A stretch of 64,000 nucleotides of DNA from Apostichopus japonicus. Its lineage: Eukaryota > Echinodermata > Holothuroidea > Aspidochirotida > Stichopodidae. The stretch's first letter is position 1; each line of letters begins with the position of its first letter. The position numbers and the translations under genes were made by a program. Shown here in pieces: positions 15,101 through 23,816 of this stretch. A model generated the notes under the pieces. The model was not told the origin of the DNA, ran no database searches, and worked only from the letters and a program-made list of their open reading frames with translations. The stretch is taken from positions 8,245,501-8,309,500 of the forward strand of contig NC_092563.1 of assembly GCF_037975245.1 (NCBI RefSeq). Reading direction: 5' to 3'.

Positions 15101-18100
15101 TCTTTGTTGGACTTCACATGGATGATGCTGGTAGGTCATAGGCTTATGCATTGTGTAATCAGTGAAGAAGGTCACTTTCAAGCATATTAAATCGGCAATC
15201 TTGGTATGCATTGTGTAGTCAGTGTGAAAGGTCACTTTCAAGCATATTACATTTGGCTATTGTTGTATGCATGGTGCAGTCAGTGTGAAAGGTTCCTTTC
15301 AAGTATATTAAATTTGGCTGGTGTTGTATGCATGGTGCAGTCAGTGTGAAAGGTCACTTTCAAGCATATTAAATCGGCAATCTTGGTATGCATTGTGTAG
15401 TCAGTGTGAAAGGTCACTTTCAAGCATATTACATTTGGCTATTGTTGTATGCATGGTGCAGTCAGTGTGAAAGGTCACTTTCAAGTATATTAAATTTGGC
15501 TGGTGTTGTATGCATGGTGCAGTCAGTGTGAAAGGTCACTTTCAAGCATATTACATTTGGCTATTGTTGTATGCATGGTGCAGTCAGTGTGAAAGGTCAC
15601 TTTCAAGTATATTAAATTTGGCTGGTGTTGTATGCATGGTGCAGTCAGTGTGAAAGGTCACTTTCAAGCATATTAAATCGGCAATCTTGGTATGCATTGT
15701 GTAGTCAGTGTGAAAGGTCACTTTCAAGCATATTACATTTGGCTATTGTTGTATGCATGGTGCAGTCAGTGTGAAAGGTCACTTTCAAGCATATTAAATT
15801 TTGCTATTGTTGTATGCATGGTGCAGTCAGTGTGAAAGGTCCATTTCAAGTATATTAAATTTGGCTGTTGTTGTATGCATGGTGCAGTCAGTGTGAAAGG
15901 TCACTTTCAAGTAAATAAAATTTGGCTATTGTTGTATGCATGGTGCAGTCAGTGTGAAGGTCACTTTCAAGTATATTAAATTTGGCTATTGTTGTATGCA
16001 TGGTGCAATCAGTTTGAAAGGTCACTTTCAAGTATATTAAATTTGGCTGGTGTTGTATTCATGGTGCAGTCAGTGTGAAAGGTCACTTTCAAGTATATTA
16101 AACTTGGCTATTGTTGTATGCATGGTGCAGTCAGTGTGAAAGGTCACTTTCAAGTATATTAAATTTGGCTGGTGTTGTATTCATGGTGCAGTCAGTGTCT
16201 ATATTAAATTTTGCTATTGTTGTATGCATGGTGCAATCAGTTTGAAAGGTCACTTTCAAGTATATATATTAAACTTGGCTATTGTTGTATGCATGGTGGA
16301 GTCAGTGTGAAAGGTCACTTTCAAGCATATTAAATTTGGCTGGTGATGTATTCATGGTGCAGTCAGTGTGAAAGGTCACTTTCAAGCATATTAAATTTGG
16401 CTGGTGATGTATTCATGGTGCAGTCAGTGTGAAAGGTCACTTTCAAGTATATTAAATTTGGCTGGTGTTGTATGCATGGTGCAGTCAGTGTGAAAGGTCA
16501 CTTTCAAGCATATTAAATCGGCAATCTTGTTATGCATTGTGTAGTCAGTGTGAAAGGTCACTTTCAAGCATATTACATTTGGCTATTGTTGTATGCATGG
16601 TGCAGTCAGTGTGAAAGGTCACTTTCAAGCATATTAAATTTGGCTATTGTTGTATGCATGGTGCAGTCAGTGTCAAAGGTCCATTTCAAGTATATTAAAT
16701 TTGGCTGTTGTTGTATGCATGGTGCAGTCAGTGTGAAAGGTCACTTTCAAGTATATTAAATTTGGCTATTGTTGTATGCATGGTGCAGTCAGTGTGAAAG
16801 GTCACTTTCAAGTATATTAAATTTGGCTGGTGTTGTATTCATGGTGCAGTCAGTGTGAAAGGTCACTTTCAAGTATATTAAACTTGGCTATTGTTGTATG
16901 CATGGTGCAGTCAGTGTGAAAGGTCACTTTCAAGTATATTAAATTTGGCTGGTGTTGTATTCATGGTGCAGTCAGTGTGAAAGGTCACTTTCAAGTATAT
17001 TAAATTTGGCTATTGTTGTATGCATGGTGCAGTCAGTGTGAAAGGTCACTTTCAAGTATATTAAATTTGGCTATTGTTGTATGCATGGTGCAGTCAGTGT
17101 CTATATTAAATTTGGCTATTGTTGTATGCATGGTGCAGTCAGTGTGAAAGGTCACTTTCAAGTATATTAAATTTGGCTATTGTTGTATGCATGGTGCAGT
17201 CAGTGTCTATATTAAATTTGGCTATTGTTGTATGCATGGTGCAGTCAGTGTGAAAGGTCACTTTCAAGTATATTAAATTTGGCTATTGTAGTATGCATGG
17301 TGCAGTGAGTGTCAAAGGTCCCTTTCAAGCATATTAAATTTGGCTATTGTTGTATGCATGGTGCAGTCAGTGTCTATATTAAATTTTGCTATTGTTGTAT
17401 GCATGGTGCAGTCAGTGTGAAAGGTCACTTTCAAGTATATTAAACTTGGCTATTGTTGTATTCATGGTGCAGTCAGTGTGAAAGGTCACTTTCAAGTATA
17501 TTAAATTTGGCTATTGTTGTATGCATGGTGCAGTCAGTGTGAAAGGTCACTTTCAAGTATATTAAATTTGGCTGGTGTTGTATTCATGGTGCAGTCAGTG
17601 TGAAAGGTCACTTTCAAGTATATTAAACTTGGCTATTGTTGTATGCATTGTGCAGTCAGTGTGAAAGGTCACTTTCAAGTATATTAAATTTGGCTGGTGT
17701 TGTATTCATGGTGCAGTCAGTGTGAAAGGTCACTTTCAAGTATATTAAATTTGGCTATTGTTGTAAGCATGGTGCAGTCAGTGTCAAAGGTCCCTTTCAA
17801 GTATATTAAATTTGGCTATTGTTGTATGCATGGTGCAGTCAGTGTCTATATTAAATTTTGCTATTGTTGTATGCATGGTGCAGTCAGTGTGAAAGGTCAC
17901 TTTCAAGTATATTAAACTTGGCTATTGTTGTATGCATGGTGCAGTCAGTGTGAAAGGTCACTTTCAAGTATATTAAATTTGGCTATTGTTGTATGCATGG
18001 TGCAGTCAGTGTGAAAGGTCACTTTCAAGTATATTAAATTTGGCTGGTGTTGTATTCATGGTGCAGTCAGTGTGAAAGGTCACTTTCAAGTATATTAAAC

Positions 18101-19983
18101 TTGGCTATTGTTGTATGCATGGTGCAGTCAGTGTGAAAGGTCACTTTCAAGTATATTAAATTTGGCTGGTGTTGTATTCATGGTGCAGTCAGTGTGAAAG
18201 GTCACTTTCAAGTATATTAAATTTGGCTATTGTTGTATGCATGGTGCAGTCAGTGTCAAAGGTCACTTTCAAGTATATTAAATTTGGCTATTGTTGTATG
18301 CATGGTGCAGTCAGTGTCTATATTACATTTGGCTATTGTTGTATGCATGGTGCAGTCAGTGTGAAAGGTCACTTTCAAGCATATTAAATTTGGCTATTGT
18401 TGTATGCATGGTGCAGTCAGTGTGAAAGGTCACTTTCAAGTTTATTAAATTTGGCTATTGTTGTATGCATGGTGCAGTCAGTGTGAAAGGTCACTTTCAA
18501 TTATATTAAATTTTGCTATTGTTGTATGCATGGTGCAGTCAGTGTGAAAGGTCACTTTCAAGTATATTAAATTTGGCTATTGTTGTATGCATGGTGCAGT
18601 CAGTGTGAAAGGTCACTTTCAATTATATTAAATTTGGCTATTGTTGTATGCATGGTGCTGTCAGTGTGAAATGTAATCATATTAAACTTGGCTATTGTTG
18701 TATGCATGGTGCAGTCAGTGTGAAAGGTCACTTTCAAGTATATTAAATTTGGCTATTGTTGTATTCATGGTGCAGTCAGTGTGAAAGGTCCATTTCAAGA
18801 ATATTAAATCGGCTATTGTTGTATGCATTGTGTAATCAGTGTGAAAGTTTACTTACAAGCATATCAAATAAGCTATTCTTGTATGCATTGTGTAATCAGT
18901 GTGAAGGTCACTTTCAAGCATATCAAATCAGCTATTCTTGTATGCATTGTGTAATCAGTGTGAAAGGTCACTTTCAAGCATATTAAATTTGGCTATTGTT
19001 GTATGCATGGTGCAGTCAGTGTGAAAGGTCACTTTCAAGTATATTAAATTTGGCTGGTGTTGTATTCATGGTGCAGTCTGGAATCTGCATCTGCATCTGC
19101 ATCTGAATACTGCTTGGGAAGTTTATAAAACAATTTTGGAAGAGCTAAGTTTGGGGTATGTTGGTGGGGGAGGGAGGGCAAAAGACTCCCCACCAGTAAG
19201 AACAGGATAGATCAATTGGTGGAGCAGAGGAGTTACTATTAGGTAACTGTTTGAAATTCCAATGTCTTTGCCCTTTTAATATTGTTTATAGATTTTGAAA
19301 GCTTGCTTTTTGCAAATTGCTAAATAATGTTTGTTTTTGCTGTGAGAGCCTGCAACCCCATCTGCCTCAATCACCTATAAGATTAAACTCTTTTTGAACT
19401 GTCTTTTCAAAAACATGTCACACAGAGAACACATTCACTTGTGAAAGACATGCAAGTCCTAAACAGTGGTCATATACACAGAAAGTTAACATCCCAGTTT
19501 TGATTAAGTACTCAGTAAACCTAGTGTGAATTGTGACTTAGAGATCAGAAACAGGACTTTGGGAGAACAACTACTGTACTGACAGGTGAGATACCAAGGC
19601 CACAAATTTGAAATTAATTTTGCCAATATATATAAACCTCTTCTGTATCTTTTGTCTGTAGTTGGTAATACTAATGGCATCCTGGAGGGCAAGAGGTATT
19701 TCTACACCAAGAGGAAACATGGAAAGATGGTTAGAATAACAGAGGTGTTGTACATCTACAATCCAAAGGTTTGTATTTATCAAAACAAATGTCTCTGTAC
19801 TTTCACTCTTAGCTGTGCATTGAAAGCCTCATCATAACTAAAAGTCAACATTAAAGAAAATAATATTGATGTACAAAGAGTGGAATGAAAATATTAAGAC
19901 AAACACTTACTTACTTATTTAAGAGAAACACTTTTCTTTTTCTAGTTTTGCAACTGTGATCATAAGTCATTATCATCATAATA

Positions 19984-20015
<32 letters not shown>

Positions 20016-20203
20016 TTATCATATGATAACATTATAATAGTTGAAAGTGTTTTTGTAATTGTGTATTGATGCCTAAAACAAGTGTTATCTTTAACAAGTT
20101 GAGTCCATGCCTGAGACATCACCCTAACAGTCATGTTACTTTCACTTTTTCTTTAATAAATTTTCTTGGTTATATTTATGTTTAATATCATTTTGAAAAC
20201 CAC

Positions 20204-20269
<66 letters not shown>

Positions 20270-21247
20270 CTTACTTCAGTGTTTTGGTGTTACTAGTGAG
20301 TTGAATCATGGAAGTTTGGTAATTGAAAATCTGTTGCATAAAAACCATATTAAATCTCAAGATAACCACAGACACATCATATTATGAAGAATCTCTGTAT
20401 TTATGGTCAGATTATCAACTCAGTGAACAAAGTAATGGCACAAACTTTTCCCTATTGAACTTAGAAATGGGAACACGAACTGTTTACATTGCCCTGGTGG
20501 GAGTTATATAACAACATTGAAAACGGAAAACCATACTGCTTGCTTGTATACCTTCCAGTCAAAGAATATTGCAAAGTTGTTGACAATTATGACAGAGAAG
20601 GAAAATATAACAAATGCTGGAAATGTAGGACACACTTGAGATTGTAATAGAATAAATATGGTAATAAAATCTTCTGCATAAAGGTAAAACTTATACTTGC
20701 TAGATCTATGGGTCTGAAATTTAACTGAGGAAGGTGTTTTAACCTTAGGTATTGGGGATGTTACTGCATTCTTCCAGAAGCTGGGTATGTGACATTGGTT
20801 TAATCTTTCATTACAAAATGTGTAAAAATGTCAGCTAGTTCAACAGAACAAAACTTAAAAACCCACCAAATCTATTCTAAAAGCCTTTAACAAGAAATGT
20901 ATTAGATATTCTAGAAAATGGGAGTACTTCAAAACTACTGAAATATTTCTGTATGCTAGCATATAGATTGCAGCTTATACTACATATGGTTTTACTCTGT
21001 ATGCCAGAGTAACATCCATTGCAAAGAAAGGGTCCTTCTGTGGTTTTAAAATTCTGACATTTTTATAACAGCAAGTCAGTCTGTGAGCAGTGTTAAAAAT
21101 TGTAAAACATCTACTGTATCTCTCTCTCTTTATTAGACAACTTCTTTTGACAAGCTGAATGATTTGGTGGAGGAGTACAAGTCATCTAGGAGGAAGCCAT
21201 GGTACCAGTCACCAGATGAAGGATCACGTCTAATAAAAGTGACTTAG
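141..21247 (+). CDS. EF-hand / WW-like / coiled-coil / CAP-Gly protein, 3' part of a 17+-exon gene
   Basis: Exons read from AG/GT sites with matching phases: 141-227, 813-886, 2123-2255, 2440-2513, 2882-2978, 4953-5077, 5384-5471, 5689-5787, 6800-6884, 7667-7709, 8372-8543, 11348-11491, 11948-12114, 13374-13834, 15023-15130, 19662-19768, 21137-21247. They sum to 2,175 bp, an open frame of 724 codons ending in TAG. Domain order: a WW-like segment (exon 2), a canonical EF-hand loop (exon 3) and a degenerate one (exons 4-5), a second WW-like segment (exon 6), a long heptad-rich coiled coil (exons 7-13), a Ser/Arg-rich linker (exon 14) and a CAP-Gly domain (exons 14-16). CAP-Gly domains bind the EEY/F tails of tubulin, EB and CLIP proteins, so a microtubule-associated role is inferred. 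The 5' end lies outside the window. I know no named gene with this domain order, so no symbol is given. Exon 10 has an ambiguous acceptor. Confidence 0.85.
395..686. mobile_element. hAT-type MITE, CAGGCGCGTAGCC family, copy 1
   Basis: A 292-bp non-coding element with inverted ends CAGGCGCGTAGCCAGG and TTGGCTACGCGCCTG, flanked by a perfect 8-bp duplication ACTTAAAA (387-394 and 687-694). Eight-bp duplications and CA…TG ends point to the hAT superfamily. It has long G and C runs near its ends. Copies of the family are at 63415-63724 and, in part, at 47960-48175. Confidence 0.85.
813..886 (+). CDS. Exon 2: WW-like segment
   Basis: The acceptor is tattttcag and the donor is AAG/gtaatg; the exon enters in phase 0 and leaves in phase 2. 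The peptide starts SKWC and continues with G-L-I-Y-F-N-K-L-T-G-E-A, matching the first Trp and the aromatic-x-N-x-x-T-G core of WW domains. Exon 6 repeats this pattern, so the two look like diverged copies. The second WW tryptophan or Pro-Pro is not seen here. Confidence 0.7.
1053..1400. mobile_element. TTAA-flanked MITE, copy 1
   Basis: A non-coding element whose left end (AGGCATTGAGGACTCGC) and degraded right end (GCGTCTTCACTCCCT) are inverted repeats, flanked on both sides by TTAA (1049-1052 and 1401-1404). It matches elements at 6118-6474 and 25794-26150 over its whole length. TTAA target duplications are known for the Kolobok and piggyBac groups; which one mobilised it cannot be told. 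It sits in an intron. Confidence 0.75.
2123..2255 (+). CDS. Exon 3: EF-hand calcium-binding loop
   Basis: The exon runs from gtccag to AGG/gtaggt and joins exon 2 by completing a split Ser codon. It contains D-I-D-E-D-G-K-I-N-L-I-D, a canonical 12-residue EF-hand loop: Asp at 1, 3 and 5, Gly at 6, Ile at 8, and an acidic residue at 12. Calcium binding is therefore likely. The next two exons (2440-2513 and 2882-2978) have EF-hand-like helices (…EEIMQYF… and …VQFDEFVPLAKRM…) around a degenerate loop that probably does not bind calcium. Confidence 0.85.
4270..4445 (+). mobile_element. Non-LTR retrotransposon 3' fragment
   Basis: A frame from about 4276 reads ANGFKNALGKHFKHCNRV and then TGA. This is the FKxxLxKH-type C-terminus seen in reverse transcriptases of jockey/CR1-like elements. 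A near copy is at 52830-52980 (SLNGFKNALDKHFKHCNWV). Both continue into the same 3' flank with ATGGGGACTT- or ATGGGGACAT-like text and TGTCCCTCC. It is a heavily 5'-truncated copy inside an intron. Confidence 0.6.
4953..5077 (+). CDS. Exon 6: second WW-like domain
   Basis: The acceptor is tgttttctag and the donor is CACAG/gtaatg, phase 0 to 2. The peptide begins HEWCHLY and has G-S-F-W-F-N-K-R-T-G-Q-A followed about six residues later by H-P-P. This is the W…(Y/F)(Y/F)xNxxT…PP layout of WW domains, which bind Pro-rich ligands. The second signature Trp is replaced by the H-P-P region, so ligand binding is uncertain. Confidence 0.7.
5384..12114 (+). CDS. Exons 7-13: coiled-coil region
   Basis: Seven exons (5384-5471, 5689-5787, 6800-6884, 7667-7709, 8372-8543, 11348-11491, 11948-12114) encode about 265 residues rich in Glu, Lys, Gln and Leu with heptad spacing and few Gly or Pro. 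Examples are ELENQLAELRKEHDATKKEL and LEETKKQLAESREHAANLQD. This is a dimerising rod typical of cytoskeletal linkers. The last exon can read on to a TGA at 12125-12127 if its donor (CAG/gtctga) is not used, which would give a form without the CAP-Gly domain; I favour splicing because the phase to 13374 fits exactly. Confidence 0.82.
6118..6474. mobile_element. TTAA-flanked MITE, copy 2
   Basis: Same family and orientation as 1053-1400: the left end is AGGCATTGAAGACTCGC, the right end GCGAGTCTTGACTGACT, and TTAA lies on both sides (6114-6117 and 6475-6478). It is intronic and has no open frame of its own. Confidence 0.78.
7715..7862. repeat. Degenerate GATTATGAGAT simple repeat
   Basis: About 150 bp of the intron after exon 10 is built from imperfect GATTATGAGAT- and GAGATTAT-type words, beginning a few bases after the splice donor. 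Confidence 0.8.
8078..8360 (+). mobile_element. tRNA-headed SINE next to an exon 11 splice acceptor
   Basis: The head (about 8078-8150) has a degenerate A-box region and a clear B-box-like GGTTTGATACC inside GGGAGGTTCTGGGTTTGATA. An unrelated body follows and ends in AAAAAGATATAA near 8356. The element stops only about 15 bp before the exon 11 acceptor (8371). It is a pol III-type retroposon head, not a functional tRNA gene. Confidence 0.65.
8544..11347. other. 2.8-kb intron without recognisable content
   Basis: The intron between exons 11 and 12. I see no repeat array or recognisable domain. A 190-residue open frame on the minus strand (9891-10463) is Tyr/Phe/Leu-rich, matches no family I recognise, and is most likely chance or an old transposon. 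Confidence 0.5.
12143..12824. mobile_element. hAT-like non-autonomous element
   Basis: A 682-bp intronic element whose left end CAGTGGCATAGCCAGCAAGG and right end CCTGGCTACACCCCTG are imperfect inverted repeats of the GTAGCCAGG type. Flanks TATATACC (12135-12142) and CTTATACC (12825-12832) agree at six of eight positions, a plausible worn 8-bp duplication. No transposase frame was seen. Confidence 0.6.
13374..13834 (+). CDS. Exon 14: Ser/Arg-rich linker and start of the CAP-Gly domain
   Basis: The largest exon (461 bp) enters in phase 2 after gacaaacag and leaves in phase 1 at CTAG/gtgagg. It encodes an acidic, Ser-rich stretch, then a basic Ser/Arg/Pro stretch (…HRARASSASGDRSRLM…), a likely unstructured linker. 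It ends in …ARFVKEGDRVRIKKSGV…, the first strand of the CAP-Gly fold (G-x-R-V-x-I). Basic Ser/Pro-rich linkers next to CAP-Gly domains often add microtubule affinity in other families; here that is inference. Confidence 0.82.
14237..14874. mobile_element. hAT-type MITE rich in CGATAT/ATCGG words
   Basis: A 638-bp intronic element with inverted ends TAGTGTTGCGCCGAT and ATCGTAGCAACACTA and a perfect 8-bp duplication AATACAAC (14229-14236 and 14875-14882). Within about 100 bp of each end are repeated GATATCGG- and CCGATATC-type palindromic words. The 8-bp duplication supports the hAT superfamily. Confidence 0.85.
15023..15130 (+). CDS. Exon 15: middle of the CAP-Gly domain
   Basis: The exon runs from atactttag to GCTG/gtaggt, phase 1 to 1. 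It contains A-T-V-R-Y-V-G-Q-L and, further on, L-F-V-G-L-H-M-D-D-A-G. These match the ATVRYVG and WVGVELDEP motifs of CAP-Gly domains, with Phe in place of the usual Trp. The 61-bp minisatellite begins within a few bases of this exon's donor. Confidence 0.88.
15134..19078. repeat. 61-bp minisatellite array, about 65 units, in the CAP-Gly intron
   Basis: A unit of about 61 bp recurs for 3.9 kb; a typical stretch contains GTGAAAGGTCACTTTCAAG, then TATATTAAATTTGGCTATTG, then TTGTATGCATGGTGCAGTCA. Variants: GGTGTTGTATTCATGG alternates with ATTGTTGTATGCATGG in places, and several short units (about 40 bp) skip from CAGTGT to CTATATTAAA. Outer units (15136-15230, 18800-18960) are the most diverged. 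The array starts a few bases after exon 15. Each full unit carries the imperfect palindrome GAAAGGTCACTTTC, so AGGTCA recurs dozens of times. Open frames across it are by-products. Confidence 0.95.
19662..19768 (+). CDS. Exon 16: CAP-Gly core (GKNDG-like motif and GxRYF)
   Basis: The acceptor is ttgtctgtag and the exon enters in phase 1; the donor is CCAAAG/gtttgt and it leaves in phase 0. The peptide VGNTNGILEGKRYF carries the CAP-Gly signature G-x-N-x-G-x-x-x-G-x-R-Y-F, with GNTNG replacing the common GKNDG groove motif. It is followed by K-H-G-K-M-V-R, the usual G-x-F-V-R strand. The changed groove residue could shift ligand choice; the fold itself is clear. Confidence 0.9.
19975..20016. 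repeat. (TAA)n microsatellite
   Basis: A run of ATAATAATA trinucleotides in the last intron. Confidence 0.9.
20207..20268. repeat. (TA)n microsatellite
   Basis: Thirty-one consecutive TA dinucleotides in the last intron. Confidence 0.97.
21137..21247 (+). CDS. Exon 17: terminal coding exon, source of the 111-bp satellite
   Basis: The acceptor tctttattag leads in phase 0 into TTSFDKLNDLVEEYKSSRRK and on to …SRLIKVT and a TAG stop (21245-21247). From about 21190 the exon is the first unit of the tandem array that follows. An AATAAA (21232-21237) lies inside the last codons, 8 bp before the stop, and recurs in most later units. Confidence 0.85.
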   Translation, partial: TTSFDKLNDLVEEYKSSRRKPWYQSPDEGSRLIKVT

Positions 21248-23816
21248 TGGTTATCCCTGGTCTTACTAAGTGCAACTTGTAGGATAGCAGAAGCTATGTA
21301 GAGGAAGCTATAGTACCATTCAACAGATGAAGGGTCATGTCTAATAAAAGTGACTTAGTGGTTATCCCTGGTCTTACTAAGTGCAACTTGTGGTATAGCA
21401 GAAGCTACATAGTGGATGCTGTGGTACCAGTCACCAGATGAAGGGTCACGTCTAATAAAAGTGACTTAGTGGTTATCCCTGGTCTTACTAAGTGCAACTT
21501 GTAGGATAGCAAAAGCTATGTAGAGGAAGCTATAGTACCATTCAACAGATGAAGGGTCATGTCTAATAAAAGTGACTTAGTGGTTATCCCTGGTCTTAAT
21601 AAGTGCAACTTGTAGGATAGCAGAAGCTATGTAGAGGAAGCTATAGTACCATTCAACAGATGAAGGATCATGTCTAATAAAAGTGACTTAGTGGTTATCC
21701 CTGGTCTTACTAAGTGCAACTTGTGGTATAGCAGAAGCTATGTAGAGGAAGCTAGAGTACCAGTCACCAGATGAAGGATCACGTCTAATAAAATTGACTT
21801 AGTGGTTATCCCTGGTATTAATAAGTGCAACTTGTGGTATAGCAGAAGCTATAGTACCATTCAACAGATGAAGGGTCATGTCTGATAATAGTGACTTTGT
21901 GGTTATCCCTGGTTTTAATAAGTGCAACTTGTGGTATAGCAGAAGCTATGTTGAGGAAGCTATAGTACCAGTCACCAGATGAAGGATCACGTCTGATAAA
22001 AGTGACTTAGTGGTTATCACTGGTCTTACTAAGTGCAACTTGTGGTATAGCAGAAGCTACATAGTGGAAGCCATGGTACCAGTCACCAGATGAAGGATCA
22101 CGTCTGATAAAAGTGACTTAGTGGTTATCACTGGTCTTACTAAGTGCAACTTGTGGTATAGCAGAAGCTACATAGGGGAAGCCATGGTACCAGTCACCAG
22201 ATGAAGGGTCACGTCTAATAAAAGCGACTTAGTGGTTATCACTGGTCTTACTAAGTGCAACTTGTGGTATAGCAGAAGCTACATAGGGGAAGCCATGGTA
22301 CCAGTCACCAGATGAAGGGTCACGTCTAATAAAAGTGACTTAGTGGTTATCACTGGTCTTACTAAGTGCAACTTGTGGTATAGCAGAAGCTACATAGGGG
22401 AAGCCATGGTACCAGTCACCAGATGAAGGGTCACGTCTAATAAAAGTGACTTAGTGGTTATCCCTGGTCTTACTAAGTGCAACTTGTAGGATCGCAGAAG
22501 CTATGTAGAGGAAGCTATAGTACCATTCAACAGATGAAGGGTCACGTCTAATAAAAGTGACTTAGCGGTTATCCCTGGTCTTACTACTTTAGTGAAAATT
22601 GTGGTATAGCAGAAGCTATGTAGAGGAAGCTATAGTACCATTCAACAGATGAAGGGTAATATCTGATAAAAGTGACTTAGTGGTTATCCCTGGTCTTACT
22701 AAGTGCAACTTGTGGTATAGCAGAAGCTATGTAGAGGAAGCTATAGTACCAGTCACCAGATGAAGGATCACGTCTAATAAAATTGACTTAGTGGTTATCC
22801 CTGGTATTAATAAGTGCAACTTGTGGTATAGCAGAAGCTATAGTACCATTCAACAGATGAAGGGTCATGTCTGATAATAGTGACTTTGTGGTTATCCCTG
22901 GTTTTAATAAGTGCAACTTGTGGTATAGCAGAAGCTATGTTGAGGAAGCTATAGTACCAGTCACCAGATGAAGGATCACGTCTGATAAAAGTGACTTAGT
23001 GGTTATCACTGGTCTTACTAAGTGCAACTTGTGGTATAGCAGAAGCTACATAGGGGAAGCCATGGTACCAGTCACCAGATGAAGGGTCACGTCTAATAAA
23101 AGTGACTTAGTGGTTATCACTGGTCTTACTAAGTGCAACTTGTGGTATAGCAGAAGCTATGTAGAGGAAGCTATAGTACCAGTCACCAGATGAAGGATCA
23201 CGTCTGATAAAAGTGACTTAGTGGTTATCACTGGTCTTACTAAGTGCAACTTGTGGTATAGCAGAAGCTACATAGGGGAAGCCATGGTACCAGTCACCAG
23301 ATGAAGGGTCATGTCTAATAAAAGTGACTTAGTGGTTATCACTGGTCTTACTAAGTGCAACTTGTGGTATAGCAGAAGCTACATAGGGGAAGCCATGGTA
23401 CCAGTCACCAGATGAAGGGTCACGTCTAATAAAAGTGACTTAGTGGTTATCCCTGGTCTTACTAAGTGCAACTTGTAGGATAGCAGAAGCTTATGTAGAG
23501 GAAGCTATAGTACCATTCAACAGATGAAGGATCATGTCTAATAAAAGTGACTTAGTGGTTATCCCTGGTCTTACTAAGTGCAACTTGTAGGATAGCAGAA
23601 GCTATGTAGAGGAAGCTATAGTACCATTCAACAGATGAAGGATCATGTCTAATAAAAGTGACTTAGTGGTTATCCCTGGTCTTACTAAGTGCAACTTGTA
23701 GGATAGCAGAAGCTATGTAGAGGAAGCTATAGTACCATTCAACAGATGAAGGATCATGTCTGATAATAGTGACTTTGTGGTAATACCTGGCCTTTCTAAG
23801 TGCAACTTGTAGGATA
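21190..23816. repeat. 111-bp satellite grown from the terminal coding exon
   Basis: About 24 head-to-tail units of 110-112 bp, counted by the GACTTAGTGG block. The first unit is the real coding end (21190-21247) plus 3' flank. A-type units keep AAGCCATGGTACCAGTCACC; B-type units have AAGCTATAGTACCATTCAAC, which adds an early stop in the exon frame. Most units keep CTAATAAAAGTGACTTAG, that is the last codons, AATAAA and the stop. A block around 21741-22010 is repeated almost unchanged about 990 bp later (22711-22990), so larger segments have also been duplicated. The last unit fades at about 23816. Confidence 0.95.
21232..21237 (+). promoter_or_regulatory. AATAAA inside the last codons
   Basis: AATAAA spans the ATA-AAA codons just before the stop, and the same hexamer is present in most satellite units downstream. 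If the copies downstream act as poly(A) signals the transcript could end at many points within the array. A further AATAAA outside the array is at 24064-24069. Confidence 0.4.

Noticed and set aside
16532-18986. Cys- and Ser-rich open frames across the 61-bp array
   Set aside because: They are translations of the minisatellite in whichever frame lacks stops, with no start context or splice link.
15134-23816. CRISPR-like look of the repeat arrays
   Set aside because: Units are contiguous with no unique spacers, and this is an animal genome.
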